Origin: Chitinophagaceae bacterium
GTDB taxonomy: Bacteria > Bacteroidota > Bacteroidia > Chitinophagales > Chitinophagaceae
Direction: 5' to 3'
DNA: 5,130 bases
Assembly: GCA_016721085.1 (NCBI GenBank)
Contig: JADKJI010000059.1
Location: 1 to 5,130 of the forward strand
Positions 5,005-5,130 of this stretch are shown here, in pieces. A model generated the notes under the pieces. That model saw only the letters and a program-made list of their open reading frames with translations. It ran no database searches and was not told where the DNA came from. The number at the start of each line of letters is the position of its first letter. Position 1 is the first letter of the stretch. The translations under genes and the position numbers were made by a program.

Positions 5005-5130
5005 ATGGCAGTATTACAAAAAGGCAAAGCTACGTATCCGTTCTGGGGGGAATCTATAAACTTGATAACAGGCCTTGACCCATTAAGCTTGCAAACAACC
5101 TCCGAGGCCACTTATGCAACCCTATTGCCA
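5005..5130 (+). CDS. Start of an unidentified conserved-looking gene, cut by the right edge
   Basis: ATG 5005 opens 42 codons that run to the last base with no stop: MAVLQKGKATYPFWGESINL, then ITGLDPLSLQTTSEATYATLLP. The leader (TTAATAATTTTATT) is A/T-rich with no Shine-Dalgarno, as expected for Bacteroidota. The gene begins 14 bases after the DUF6615-like stop, so the two are probably co-transcribed. There is no signal peptide or membrane segment in the visible part. The phrase GLDPLxxQTTSEATYxxLLP feels familiar as the opening of a large protein seen in defence-type neighbourhoods, but I cannot name the family and do not assign a function. Confidence 0.7.
   Translation, partial: MAVLQKGKATYPFWGESINLITGLDPLSLQTTSEATYATLLP

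Noticed and set aside
1..5130. CRISPR array, tRNA, rRNA, or insertion sequence ends
   Set aside because: I saw no spaced direct repeats, no tRNA-like cloverleaf and no transposase or terminal inverted repeats. The only tandem repeat is inside hsdS.

Overview
This AT-rich window looks like part of a bacterial defence island. It carries the distal half of a type I restriction-modification operon (specificity gene hsdS, then restriction/translocase gene hsdR), followed by a DUF6615-like gene and the first 42 codons of an unidentified gene, all on the + strand. The likely host is a member of the Bacteroidota. The HsdR protein reads like versions I remember from that phylum, the visible starts lack a Shine-Dalgarno sequence, and their leaders are A/T-rich. 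This placement comes from recall of protein families and not from a database search.

Layout. Positions 1-1114 hold hsdS, lacking only a short N-terminal stretch beyond the left edge. It has TRD1, a central conserved region with three perfect 12-bp repeats (438-473), TRD2 and a distal conserved region. Positions 1107-4031 hold hsdR, overlapping the end of hsdS by 8 bp. It has a PD-(D/E)xK nuclease, two RecA-like helicase domains and the start of the C-terminal helical domain, and it seems to stop about 50-60 residues early. Positions 4032-4176 are a short AT-rich gap with one weak promoter candidate. About 4177-4990 is a DUF6615-like gene with a D...QAK nuclease-like core. From 5005 to the right edge is the start of a further gene. 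The methyltransferase gene hsdM is not in the window and is expected just upstream in the usual M-S-R order.

Every complete gene is broken by frame changes: five in hsdS, six in hsdR and at least three in the DUF6615-like gene. Protein similarity resumes exactly across each junction, most junctions lie in short homopolymers, and most need one added base. I saw no stop codon inside the correct frame of the well-recognised domains. This pattern fits indel errors in an unpolished long-read or pyrosequencing assembly, or very recent decay, better than old pseudogenes. As written, none of the three can make a full-length protein. If the indels are artefacts, HsdS and HsdR would work with HsdM as a sequence-specific methylase and translocating nuclease. 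The DUF6615-like gene and its neighbour would be accessory genes of unknown job beside it.
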